Shown here: one piece after another, positions 21,796 through 33,339 of the stretch
How the letters are laid out: each line of letters begins with the position of its first letter
Numbering within the stretch: the stretch's first letter is position 1
Program-made: the position numbers and the translations under genes
Notes under the pieces: model-generated
Seen by the model: the letters and a program-made list of their open reading frames with translations, nothing else
Databases searched by the model: none
Told to the model about the DNA's origin: nothing
Assembly (NCBI RefSeq): GCF_008831285.2
Contig: NW_022204559.1
Location: 1 to 35,000, forward strand
Source: Nymphaea colorata
Taxonomy: Eukaryota; Streptophyta; Magnoliopsida; Nymphaeales; Nymphaeaceae
Direction: 5' to 3'
Length of the DNA: 35,000 nucleotides

Positions 21796-24243
21796 TTAGG
21801 CAGTCTGGATGGGCTCGGAAATGAGAGAGTAGATATGGTCCATGGACTCATGCTCCAAGGCACTGACGCCATCTTCATAGTCATACATGCACTGGGAGAC
21901 CCTCGCAATGTTGAGAGCCACGTTCATGAAGGAACGAGAGAAGGCGATCTGTTGCTGCTGCTGCTGAGCAGAGAGCAGCTCCCTGTTCAGCGTCCTCCAT
22001 GCATCCCTCAGCAAGTTCCTTATGTGATGCCATGCTAGCTCCTACCCCTGCCTCGTTCATATAAATCTGGACCGATCTAGGCAGGTTTCCTCTCCTGAAT
22101 CCAACCTTCAATCAAGTGTTCAACATATAAAGAGAAGATCATCAGCCAATTAAAACAGAAAAACAGAACAAGAGCACTGTCAACTCAGAAGCTATTACTA
22201 GTTAACCAGCACAAAATACACTAAACTAACCCTGGATCTCTGGAGGTCAGCCGAGAGACGAACTATCATCGATGACAAGTTGATGATGTTGGACTCAGAC
22301 TGCAGCTGCTGGATGGATTGTTCCTCAATGTTTTGGGAGAGGAAGAAGTAGGCAGGGAGGAGAATAGGGCTGGTCATGGCTGCCCGGATGTTCCTCAAAT
22401 ATTCCTCTAGCCTTGGTGTCTGTCGGGCATGGTGCCACCTTGCTTCAACCAAGTAATCTCTGCACACACTCACCCACTGTGCAAGAGTAGAAGAGAGCAA
22501 GTCAATTAGAGAGTGAAGCTAATATACTAATGTGATGATGTGAAGAGTAGAAGAAAGATTTGATAAAGAAAGTGTCGTACTGCTCTCCTCATGTGTGAAG
22601 TTATATCACAGCCATGCCTCCTAAGAACAGTGTAGCTGATCTGGTTGGTTGTGTTGTAGACAGCCGCATAGAAGACCCTCAGTGACTGTGGCAGCTGCTC
22701 TGCCGCTTGAAGATCCCACCTGCGTATATACAATATACAGCACCCACATTGGCTCCTAACAATGTGAAGCAGAAACTAGAGACAGAGTTTCTACATCTAA
22801 TTTACCAACCATAATCATCCTTTACCTCTCAACAACTTGCACAAAGCATTCGAGCTCCTGAACAGACTGATGCTCGCCAAAGATGTCCTCAACGGTGGCC
22901 ATCAAGTAGGAGACCCTGGTGAATTGCATCCTGTACTGTGAGAACTGTGGCTCATGCATCTTCCCCACCACCATGAAGTAGCTCTCCACCAGGCTCTCTC
23001 TGGCGAAGCTAATGTGCTCGCCCAAGCCCAAGTCCCTCCACCACCAACAAACACCCAAAACAAAGGACTCATGGTTGATTATTAGTGGACCCAATGATGC
23101 AGACCAGCAACAATGTAACATACATGATATTCATTACAGGTATACATATACGCATAGAAAGGCATTAGTTGCTGCATTATTATCAACTATTAACCAAGTT
23201 ATTTAAGCAAAAGTGCAAGAATGAATTGTACCCAGATAACTCCCTGAGGTCTCTTTGGTGGATTGTCTGCACATGTTGAAGTCCAGCCTAGCGAACTCAT
23301 GCAGCACTTGGCTTCTACGGTCCGTCCTCTAGAATGTGTCAATATACTCTCAGGCATCCACCCTGCGAACCCTTCTGTGGAGCGGAACCTGCAGAGCACG
23401 CTATACCTGTCGAGACATCCTCTGGTCCATGCGGCTTATCCTTGCTCTAAGATGCTCTGAAGAGAAGGCCGTAGCTTCTTCCAACACAGTTTCTCCTTCA
23501 CAGGCTAGTTGTGATGCTTCCGGCCAGACTGTTCCCTAAATCTACTAAAGCACTCCATGAAATGCAAAAAGAAACTTTAATGGTTAGTGTCAATTAACAC
23601 ATTTGTAATAGACAGTCTATATTAAGAACTAATTATTGAGTCAATATTTTGGAATTAACACGTGTATATATATATGTATACCTGCAGAAACATTATAGCC
23701 ATGTTGCCTCAGAATTCTGAACCGAAGTGAAGAAGAGTAGAGGTCTTCATATCCTCTAGTGCTCCTGGATATGGCATCTAGCGATCGCCTGATCTCACTC
23801 TCAAAGTGATAGGCTACACCTAAATGTTCGAGTGAATCAATGAGCTCCAACTGAGCCACTTGCTCAGTTGTAGATGTTATAAGTTGTTGGACTTCTCTTC
23901 TCAATTCTTCAACTCTGGTCCTTTATGTTTCGATCTGCTTTCATTTTCATGTCTTTGAATTAGGATCACATCATAATACTAAAATAAACAAAATAATAGT
24001 CAGATCAGAGGTATGGAAAATTACTGATGTTGCGCTGTTAATGGACTGGATGAAGTCATAGTTCCATGTACTTGGCTGGTATCTGGAAGGCCTCCTTTGA
24101 GCAGCAAACCTACCACAGCCCTCAGCCCTTGGCTCACATCTCACAAGGGTGGTGCTCCATGGCTTGAACCCAGCCTTGCTATTAGGAGCAAGCTTGGGGG
24201 AAGTAACGAAAGGAGTGGAAAGGGAGGCAAGATGAGCAGCCAT
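21796..24243 (-). pseudogene. Terpene synthase (class I, TPS-b type) pseudogene
   Basis: A seven-exon plant monoterpene synthase-type gene. Exons: 24243-24025, 23934-23682, about 23546-23231, 23044-22826 (219 bp), 22719-22581 (139 bp), 22476-22231 (246 bp), 22105-21796. Exon 1 encodes a Ser/Thr-rich plastid transit peptide from MAAHLASLSTPF and the RRX8W motif RRPSRYQPSTW. The start at 24243 is preferred over the in-frame ATG at 24309, which lies at or before the transcription start expected from the TATA box. Active-site motifs are eroded: RxR is RES, DDxxD is EDIFG (22890-22876), and the second metal site is ADLQRSRVG with all three ligand positions changed. Lesions: TAA 23925-23923, TAG 23403-23401, TGA 23352-23350, TAG 23331-23329, a frameshifting deletion near 23520, loss of the exon 4 acceptor (TTG for TAG at 23047-23045), and a frameshift near 22030. 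It would normally convert geranyl diphosphate in the plastid, but this copy cannot. Confidence 0.93.
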
Positions 24244-24310
24244 TAGAACAGTGTGTATTTGTTGTTGAATGCCGAATACTTTCACAGGCTCTCGGATGAC
24301 TTTTCTCATG

Positions 24311-25485
24311 ATTGGTTTGCTAGTTTATATAGAGCTGCATCTGAGTGTGCATTGCGTGTCTATAATTGTTAGAGAATTTTAATTAGGTTCAATCTCTTAA
24401 AATATGGTGTTTGAGTAAGCTATAAATGTTTAATGCTTTTTCCTTTGTATATAAATAGAATGCATTAAACTATGACACTTGCCCAAGCCATAATTATTTG
24501 GTACTTTTATTTTATAGATAGAATGCATTCTTTCTTCAAGTTTTTGATATGGATTTTAATCCGACACTGATTAGCTAATGTTCACCACTTAAAACCACTT
24601 TTATTAAAGACCATGTTTATTTTTTACAAGTATTTGAGTAATTGCACCCATTCACCTTTAAGTGGTGCAACTTGCTGTTTCAACAATATTATGAACATGG
24701 TTTGCTAGCATATAAAGAGCAGCATCCAAGTGCATATTGTGTGTCTATAATGGTTAAAGAATTTTAATAAGGTTCAATCTCTTAAAAATATAGTATTTGC
24801 GTAAGCTATAAATGTTTGATGCTTTTTTCTTTCCACATAAATAGAATACATTAACCTATGTCACTTCCCTAAGCCATAATTATTTTGTACTTTTATTTTA
24901 TTTGCATATAGATAGAATGCATTCTTTCTTCACGTTTTTTATATGCATTATAATCCAACACTTATTAGCTAATGTTCGCCACTTAAAACCATTTTTATCA
25001 AAGACCATGTTTATTTTTTACACGTTTTTGAGTAAATGCACCCCTTCACCTTTACGTGGTGCAAATTTCCATTTCAACAAATGCATTCTTTCTTCATGTT
25101 TTTGATATGCACTACAATCCGACACTTATTAGCTAGTGTTTACCACTTAAAACCATTTTTATCAAAGACCATGTTTATTTTTTACACGTATTTGAGTAAT
25201 TGCACCCCTTCACCTTTAAGTGGTGGCAACTTGTCGTTTCAACAATATTATGAACATGGTTCGCTAGCTTATAGAGAGCCACAATCGAGTGCACATTGCA
25301 TGTCTATAATGGTTAGAGAATTTCAATGACAAGTAACATCTTACATTATGTTGCTTACATAAGCTATAGTCGTTTGACACACTTTCTTTGAGCAAAAAAA
25401 AAAGCACTAAAAGATGCTGTTTGTGTAAGTTATAATTCTCTGTATAAATGTAGAATGTATTCATTGCTTCAATGAAAATTTTAAT
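24311..25485 (-). repeat. Tandem repeats of the terpene synthase promoter region
   Basis: The segment that begins at the TATA box (ggtttgctag at about 24314) recurs at about 24699 and, as ggttcgctag, at about 25259. Each copy is followed by gtgtctataatggttaga and by aagctataaatg or a variant. The second unit is longer because an internal block of about 164 bases is itself doubled (24917-25080 and 25081-25244). The TATA element is best in the proximal unit, weaker in the second (TTTATATG) and poorest in the third (CTATAAG). No coding sequence lies between the units. Confidence 0.85.
24324..24331 (-). promoter_or_regulatory. TATA box of the terpene synthase pseudogene
   Basis: TATATAAA on the minus strand, 81 bases before the preferred ATG at 24243. 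A transcription start about 30 bases downstream, near 24297, would leave a leader of roughly 55 bases. Confidence 0.65.
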
Positions 25486-26524
25486 GGGTCGGTGTCGGAA
25501 GCCAGCCCCACCAGCCAGCCCACACCAGCCGCGATGTGTTTCTGCCATTGTTCCGAGAGAAGTATGTAAGGGAAAAGAGCAAAAAGAAAAAAATGATGAA
25601 AACATGTGGCAGTCCCAACTATCTTTCAGGCATCTTTCACCAAAAGAAACCATTAACCTCACTACTTGTCAAAGCTGCCAAAGGAGAAAGAAAGGAAGGA
25701 AGGCCAAAGCTACCCCTTCAACCACAATTTTGGGATGTCAATGGATCATAGTCAACTTGGATTTACCTTTAGCCATATCTAAATCCAAATCTGGAATCCT
25801 ATTTCGCAAACTGAATTTGATTTGAATATAATTTTCATATTCATATCTGAATACAAATTTTGAACTGAATTTGACCTATTTTCAAAAAGAACATTAGATA
25901 TAGGATATTTGCTTAATAACAAATCTGATTCAAATCCATATCCAAATCCAACCGGATGTTTATTTATATCCAAAAATGTGATTGGAACCCAATTACTAAA
26001 GCTGAATTCAATCCTACTTTTTAATAGGATATGTTTTTCTTTTTCATATTCTTCGTAATAGATCGATTAGATTTTCTATCCAAAGCAGACATATAGGCAT
26101 CCCTATGCGCAACTATAGATGCCAGTGGTTTGGATTCTGGGAGGACATGGGATTCAGATGTAGGCTCTACTTTTCAAAACTGAATTTGGATCCAAGAAGT
26201 ATATGATCCCAAATATAGACATAATCAGGTTGCATCTCCGTAACACAAAGTTGACTCGGGCCTGAATATGGCATAAAACATAAAGGAACACAAATTTGAT
26301 TAGTAATGGCACAATGCTTTTTTACTAGCTACAGTTCAAAATCAGGTCCATAATCAGATGTTTCCAACCTTGAAAATGGTGGGGCAATTTTTTTTTGTAA
26401 ATTTTAATTATAAAAATACGATAAAATTTTTCTTCTGTTTTTTTTCCACTTTTCGTTCTCAAAGAGCAACCCTCAGTCATGGGGACCAAAGGCTTTGACC
26501 AACAAAATTACAGAGAGAGGGAGT
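25486..26524. other. Intergenic with AATTTGGAT-type repeat
   Basis: No gene supported. About 25770-25970 is built of diverged aaatccaaat and gaatttgatttg motifs shared with 20290-20440 and 32380-32720. The overlapping open frames at 25472-25825 have no recognisable family. Confidence 0.5.
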
Positions 26525-26720
26525 CTAGAGGCAGGGGACCTGGTAGGGGCTGTATTTCTTCTTGGATTTTTAAAAAATAAAAAAAGTTATTTATAAATTT
26601 TAAATATTTTAGTTTTTCCTGTATAAAATAAAATAAGAAAACTATATCTCTGGTTCTGTAAAAATTTAGATACTATAGTTTGGTTCCTACAACAAAAAAT
26701 TCCTAACTTCATCTTTGAGA
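26525..26720 (+). mobile_element. hAT-like MITE, copy e (degenerate)
   Basis: Shares tagaggcaggggacctgg at the left and actatagtttggttcctac followed by aaaaaattccta at the right with copy c, in the same orientation. The termini and flanks are too eroded to show a target-site duplication. Confidence 0.65.
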
Positions 26721-27309
26721 TCTCTCAGCAACCCTCTACGTAAGGGTTAAAAAGAACTTTATGCCCTTTGTTGTATAGTTTTCACCAATTAAAAAAAAAG
26801 GAGCTTTGAAGTCTTTCCTTTTAGCCGAACAGAACAGAAACAAAGACGCTACAGGAATTATCACTTAATACCACAAGAAGTAAAATTTTGTCAAAGAAAA
26901 CAAGCAGCTCATGCTGTAAAAGTCGTCACCTTCTTTTATAATGCGGCCATGAAAAAACTCATGGCCTTTCATTACACAGCAGAAAATTTTCATTAGATTG
27001 TTACCTTTGTGTGCATACTTTGTGGTGCGTCATATAAGGTTCCCAGTTGGCAGCTTGCTTTTTAATTATAACTACGGAATATTTGATCCACCAATCAGAT
27101 TTCAAGAATCTTTTAAAAATTTTATAGATTTCAGCACTGGAGCATAACCATATGTCACTGGATGTGTAAAATATTTATATGTATCTTATAAAGTTTCCCT
27201 AGAAATTGAGGATAATTATTAAAAGGGGAATGAACCTGAAAATATGTAATCATTAATGTTTGGTCTATAGTAAATAAAATTATTCTCCTATCACTGCCTT
27301 TGTGACTGC
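26721..27309. other. Intergenic, no feature seen
   Basis: AT-rich DNA without recognisable genes or repeats. Confidence 0.5.
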
Positions 27310-28345
27310 TGGATGCTTTGGATTAAATTCATTTCACAACTGTTTTTTCTTGCTTTAGTTTGTACGAATACCTTTGTCTATCATAACAAAAGTGATGTTC
27401 TCATCACTTTGTCTTTTTTAATGGTGGAATCAGGTTTAGCTAATCAGGTTTTGTTGAAAAATAAGAAATACTCTAGCTATAAGCCACATATTAGACAAAT
27501 AAGAGACCATAATGACTCACTGATCTCTCAACAATTTGATTTACATTCTCATTCTGAGACATTCAATAATAGCATCATGTATATTATATTCTCACTATAG
27601 CGATAATTTCTCTTATAACACTATGAAATATTTTTTAAATTATTGGTATTTGATTTTTTTATTGTTTTAAAGCAAGAATAATGATAATGCTGAGACACAA
27701 TTAAAATTTTAAAACAAATAATTTCTTAAAAAAATGAATGACTGTCTTAAAAAAAAAAAGAGGGGCCACTATCGATAGACTTTAGGGAGTCAAAATCATA
27801 AATTTTACACTCTTATCAAGAAAGCATCCAAAGTGAAGCTTTTCTCTATTCTTTTGCTCTAACTTCTACAAAATGAAATAAAAAAAAACCCACTTGAAAG
27901 GAAATAGGTCAAAACACTAGTAACAAAACCTAACCCTGAGTGCATAATTGGTCTGATCATGCCCTGTTGCTATGGTTAGAGAGACCTTTCACATCCCATT
28001 CTGAGCTCTTAGTTCTGTCAAACAGAGTTTGTTGAAATAAAACAGCTCAACTGGATTAGTATGACTCCTGGACATCATCAGCTTTGTCTCTTCATAATTG
28101 GGATGGCCTGTCTTAAGTTTGGCAAGGTCGATTGCATTCCTTCGTGGCACGAACAAGTTGTACATCTAGTCAATGGTCAGATCATGAAATTTGGATGGGA
28201 TAGAGTAAGTGTAGGTGATGTAGAAGTTTGTGGATTGGGAAGTTTTTCGGATTTATTTAACACCAATCATAGACCTTGCCAGCCTGTAGAGCACTACCTT
28301 CGTCTTCTTTCTCTTTCCATTTTCGTAGAGTGAACAACAAGCCGA
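27310..28345 (-). repeat. Segmental repeat, copy 3 (inverted)
   Basis: Reverse-complement match to the CNL 5'-flank segment. 27310-27420 matches the 115-bp units, 27450-27760 matches 8060-7770, 27960-28200 matches 2360-2185 and 7340-7200, and 28230-28345 matches 7100-7025. At the point where the CNL leader would begin (28345 onward) no CNL coding sequence follows. The open frames at 27313-27600 and 28061-28333 fall inside and are not conserved in the other copies. Confidence 0.82.
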
Positions 28346-29079
28346 TTTATTTCCATTTTCAAACATTTCTCTCACTTCTTTTCTTTTTTCTCGACGCGAA
28401 CCTTGTTCACAACTCACTTTTCCATTTTCCCCATATTATTATGAATGAAAAAGCAAGTGATATGTAGAAAATATTATCTTGGTAGGCACCATGTTTCCAA
28501 ATCAAAAGAAAACTAAAGTTAGATATGCATGATAAGGGGCTTTGTTTGTTTGAAAAATTTACTAATGTAGATTGGATTTTCATGGTTGGGATTTTGTAAT
28601 CGTGGAAATGTCAACTGCCTAAAATTAAATCTATTAAAATTTGTGGGCCAATCTTTTTTTTTTCCTTTTTTTCTTTCTTTTCTACATGCAACACTAAAGC
28701 GACTGGACAAGTGGTTTTGAAGCCTTTCATGGTGAAGAATAAATATGGGAAGTTAAAATTTTTGAAAGTTTTTTGCCATTGATTCACTTCTTTCTGTTCA
28801 ATTACAAAAATAGGTGAGCATAGCCCATGTGAAAAATATTGATTGATAACTAAGAGAGCTTTTATAACTACGCTTTTTGCTATTGAATTATTGACTGTTG
28901 ATCACAATTTAGTCAAGATTAGTGAATATTTGTGCCGTCGCCTTAAATTCCAATTTCTGGATGTATGAACACAAGTATGGCCCATTAATAGGAAGCCAAT
29001 CCTGGTGATACATCAATGTACCAGGGACACCCATGATAGTAAGTATCATTTGCGAAATAATCTTATTGTAAGGATTTAG
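28346..29079. other. Intergenic, no feature seen
   Basis: No gene supported. CNL coding sequence expected downstream of inverted copy 3 is absent. Confidence 0.5.
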
Positions 29080-29276
29080 GCTGGAGCAGAAGGTGGGGGA
29101 GCTGACAGGAGCCATGGCCCCTCCCCTATCATGTTTTGGAAAAAGAAATGATACTTACATTTTAAAAAACTTTTAAATTGGCCTATGTAAAAATTTTGAA
29201 AAATATTGTTCGGCCCTTGTATAATTTTTGCAAATACTGTTCAGCCCTTCCTAAAAAAATTGCTCGCTTCACCCCT
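29080..29276 (+). mobile_element. hAT-like MITE, copy f
   Basis: Left part gcagaaggtgggggagc, interior with paired cggccctt and cagcccttcc blocks as in copy a, and right end cgcttcacccctg. Same orientation as copies a, c and e. No matching octamers flank it. Confidence 0.7.
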
Positions 29277-31149
29277 GGATCTCGCGGTCTACTATTTTTT
29301 ATTTCATATCCATTTCATCTCAAGTTAATGAAATTATGAGTACCTCATGTCAGAACATCATCACAATCAATAAGAGAAGAAGAACTAATAAGAAACTAGA
29401 CTGACATAGAAAATATATCTCTGGCGAGAAATTCTTGCTTGTGGGTAAGAACTGCCTCCACTGTAGCTTGCATGTGACTTTGTAATTTCATAAGATAATC
29501 TTGCTTGACTAGTTGTTCTAGAATCCCCTATCCTCAATACTCTTACCAAATTTTCACTTTCTTACTGTTACCCAAACACCGCTACATTTTCCATATTCAT
29601 GAGAAATGAGCTTTTGAAACATCTAATTTGAGAAGAGAGAGAGGGTCCCCTTGTCATCAACCTCTATGGCTACAAAAAGTGGTTCCCTCACTTCTTAAAG
29701 GCAACAAAAAAGAAATCAGTAGAAACACAAGTCATATTTTTCCTCACCCAATCCTCACAAAATCCCAAATAAGAAAGCCCAAAGTGCAGAAAGACAATCT
29801 CACTTTGTCATAAGCTTTTGAAACATCTAGTTTGAGAAGAAAAAATTGTTCTATATGCCCTTATCCAAGCTGTTGACCACTTCAAGAACAAGATGCACGG
29901 ATGGTGAATAAATCTAGTGGGGAGATCAGAAGTACAACTAGTTTATAGATCACATTGCATAATGATATAAGTCAAGCGTTTTATATCTATAATGATATAG
30001 AATTAAGAATCAATATCATGTGTTCCATTTATGAGAAGAAATTTCTCACCACCAGAGCCATATTGTTTGCATCCCAAAATTTCTTTTGGTTCACCAGTGA
30101 GAATTTGTTTTGCAAACTAGAAAAGGGGTCCACCAGCCATTGGTATGAGGCTTAGTTTTTCTGTGGCATTCTTCATTCTTGATGCATTTCCTCAACTTAA
30201 ATTCAATGTGGTGGATGGTAAAGATGTTAAAGTGTTTTAGAAATTTAAAATTTTATAAAGCAAAAGAAGATGTAAGAGTCAATCCTTAAAATAAGAAAAT
30301 TGTTCATTAGGCATTGGAAAAGAAAGTTTGATAATTTTTGTTTGATAAAGTGGTAAGAGATACATTTTAGAAGAAATAGTCTTAACTAATGAATCATTTG
30401 ATTTGTAATAATCATTTAAAGTAAAAAAAAAAAAGTCAATTTTTGAAAGAAGAGTTTTGATAAAATCTTATAAAAATGCTTTAATGAAATGACCATTTGT
30501 AAAGTAAAGAAAGTTAGTAGATATCTTTTGAAACACAAGTTAATCTCAAGTTTTAGCCTAACTGTATTACCATATTATTAAGGCTCAATCATGTTTTGGT
30601 TAGGTTTCCTAAAGGAGTGGTTGTGGGTATTGGTGAATCTTATGAATGCATGGTGAATATGAAAGTTAAATGAAAAGAGAAAGAATTCTCTATGCTTGAA
30701 AGAAAATTAGATAAGTCATTCATACCAAACGTGCATATTAAAAAAAAAGGTTTTCAAAAATGAGTTGTATGCCATCCAAGTGTAGTCCAAATGATAAGGA
30801 TCATGGGTGTTGCACCTTAATATTGGCCTTGGTGAAGTCAAATGATTTTGGGCCAAGCAAAATGGGAGATTTTTTTGTTTAATATATAAATAGAGAGAGA
30901 GAGAGAGAGAGAAATTAGAAGAGAGTAATTAGAAGAGAGTAAAAGGGAGAGAAGTCTAAAAGGAGGGGAGAAAAGGTGGGTGGGGGAGGAGAGAAGAACA
31001 AGTCCAGTTGACCTCGTAATGACACCCCTAATCTCAAAATCAACATTGTTCCTCAATACCATTAGGATAGCACCCTCCAAGAATCAAACTGAAGACATGG
31101 CTGTAACACGCTGCCTAACCCAACCATTGTCCTACCCATCATTTGTTTA
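29277..31149. other. Intergenic, short direct repeat and weak SINE trace
   Basis: No gene supported. Two copies of agcttttgaaacatct, extending to about 30 bases, lie at 29609-29638 and 29813-29842. A (GA)n run is at about 30892-30913. Near 31078-31150, read on the minus strand, the segments gacaatggttgggttaggc and gtcttcagtttgattc resemble box A and box B of a tRNA-derived SINE. Confidence 0.4.
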
Positions 31150-31575
31150 AAAGGGGTGGAGAGAGAGAGAGAGAAAAGGAGGGGGGTTTAAAAAAGAAAA
31201 AAGAGATTAAAAGAGAGGTAAATGAAAGAGAGAGAAAGAAAGATTTTTAAAAAGGGAGAGAGAGAATTGAAGACAGAGAAAAAACAGAAATTTTAGAGAG
31301 AGATCTAAAAAGAGAGAGAAATCATAGAGAGAGATAGGGAGAAAAATAGGAGAGAGAAATCCAAGAGAGAGATTAAAAAAAAAGAGAGATTAAAAGAAAG
31401 GTAAAATAAAGAGAGAGGAACAAAGAGATTTTAAGAAAGGGAGAGAGAGAACTGAAGAGAGAGAGAGAGAGGAAAGGGAAATTTTAGAGAGAGAGATCTA
31501 AAGAGAGAGAAAAATCAGAGAGAGAGAGAAAGAGAAATAGGAGAGAGAAATACAGAGATTAAAAGAGAGATTTTG
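31150..31575. repeat. GA-rich block with tandem duplication of about 183 bp
   Basis: The block is almost entirely purine. Beyond simple GA repetition there is a higher-order period. The landmark gagattaaaaga occurs at 31203, 31386 and, shortened, 31555, and the intervening order of aggtaaa, gggagagagagaa, aaattttagagagaga and aaataggagagagaaat is kept in both units. Confidence 0.85.
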
Positions 31576-33339
31576 CATTTTTAAATTCTCTTTCCTCGAT
31601 GGAAACTAGGATTAATGAGTTTGGAAAATAATTTAAATATTATAACAACTTCATTACATTTGTTGTAGGTCAGAGAGAAACTTAAGCTCATAAAGAAAGA
31701 GTCTAAGCAAAGTCTCCAAAGCCTTTAATTTCAAGAGTTTGAAATGCTTGTGAAACTATAAAAAAAATCTTTGTACGCATGTGTAAATAGTAAAGTAGAC
31801 ATCCTATCTAATCTTGGCAATTACGAGAAGACGCCCCTCCCATCATTGGGTATAAGATGAAGCCTAGATAATGAGGAAGAATCGTCTACTCTAGAAGAAG
31901 TAGATGAAGGAAGCTCCTCCCTTGATCCTCCTGTACTCAAATCCCATCGAAGGAGCATTTCTGAAGGAAAATCACTCTTTTGGGATTGCTAATATAATGA
32001 CAAATAAATGGTTTATCAAGAGAAGAAGGATTCAAAGGTGGCTGAAATAGTGGTCTAAAACTAATAGTAAGGTATGTATTAATCTTGAACACGACTAGAT
32101 AAAAGGTACCAATCTTGAATCTGACTTCCACCCTTGATAATGAATGAGCAGGTAAGCTTTTGTTGGCCACACTGCGATGAAAGTCTTACAATAAAACAGA
32201 AGGTTTATGGATTTTGATGAAGGAAAAAGCTATGTGATAGCTTCAACCGGATTTTTGGCGGAGCTTTCTTGATGTGGTTCAGTACCAAAGACTCTAAACA
32301 ATTTGTTAATGAAAAAAAGAAAAAAAATAAATTGCAGTAACACGTGAATGTTAAAGGATTGGATTCAAATAAAATCTCATGTTACCATATCAAATTTATC
32401 AGATATTCATAATTCCAATTTGGATTTAAATATGATGGAAGAAAATCCATGCCGTATCCACATTCAAATTTGATTTAAATTCACAATCAAATTTGATTTT
32501 AGATTTACATTCACACATGAATCCAACTTTTAACTACAAGAGCCAAAACCACATTACGATATGTTAAGAATGTACAGATATTCAAAACGTATAAATTGGG
32601 TGTATGATAATTCATTTGAAATTGAATTCGAATGGAAACCTGAATCAGAATATGATGGGATATTTAGTTAAAACTGAACCCGAATTCAAATCCAATCAAA
32701 TGTCATTTCTTAAATATAAATCCCATTCAATTTTTTTAATTATAGTGTTACTTTTATCTTTTTGATATCAACTAACTTTTTCCGAATAATGGATGTGCGT
32801 TCAAATTCATTACTTCAAAATAGATGTGAATACATACATGAGGTTGTTTCTAGAGAATTCTTACTACAACAAAAATACAAAAAATCAATAATTAGTTGTT
32901 ATAGTTTTAACAAATTGTTATACGAATGATTATGTTACGATTTGAAGAGAAACAAATAAACTAATATGAGATGTTGCACCAATCCAGACAGATGAATTCT
33001 CCTGAACAAATACTGCACCCATTAACACGAAGCTAAGCAGAGATATAAAGTGGAGGATGATCAAGCCAACCTCCAAATAACTGAATCATCCAACCACCAC
33101 CTTTGACATTTCATAATGAAAAAACAAATGCAACAGATCGAAACTGAAGTTGCTGAACTTGCCAATGGTAAAGAAACAAAAATATTTGTTGACAAGTTTC
33201 CGAATGCTCCAGCTTTTGACACATGCAGTGCATTGGGCAATCACCTTCCCTAACTAAAAAAAAGAAAAAAAAAGCAAAAATAGAAAGTTGGGTTGGGCGG
33301 AGGAGGAGGAGTCATTGCCACCCTTGAGGGAGTTGAGCA
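31576..33339. other. Intergenic with AATTTGGAT-type repeat
   Basis: No gene supported. About 32380-32720 consists of diverged aaatttgatttaaat and gaattcaaatcc motifs, the third occurrence of this dispersed repeat type in the window. Confidence 0.5.

Noticed and set aside
21796-24243. Two separate functional short terpene synthase genes
   Set aside because: Exon order, phases and sizes fit one seven-exon gene, and the stops and frameshifts lie inside conserved coding segments.
24307-24309. Upstream in-frame ATG of the terpene synthase as the start
   Set aside because: It lies only about 15 bases from the TATA box, at or before the expected transcription start. The ATG at 24243 opens a typical transit peptide.
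25264-25825. Opposing frames of 132 and 117 codons
   Set aside because: They overlap on opposite strands, one runs into the promoter-repeat array, and neither resembles a known family.
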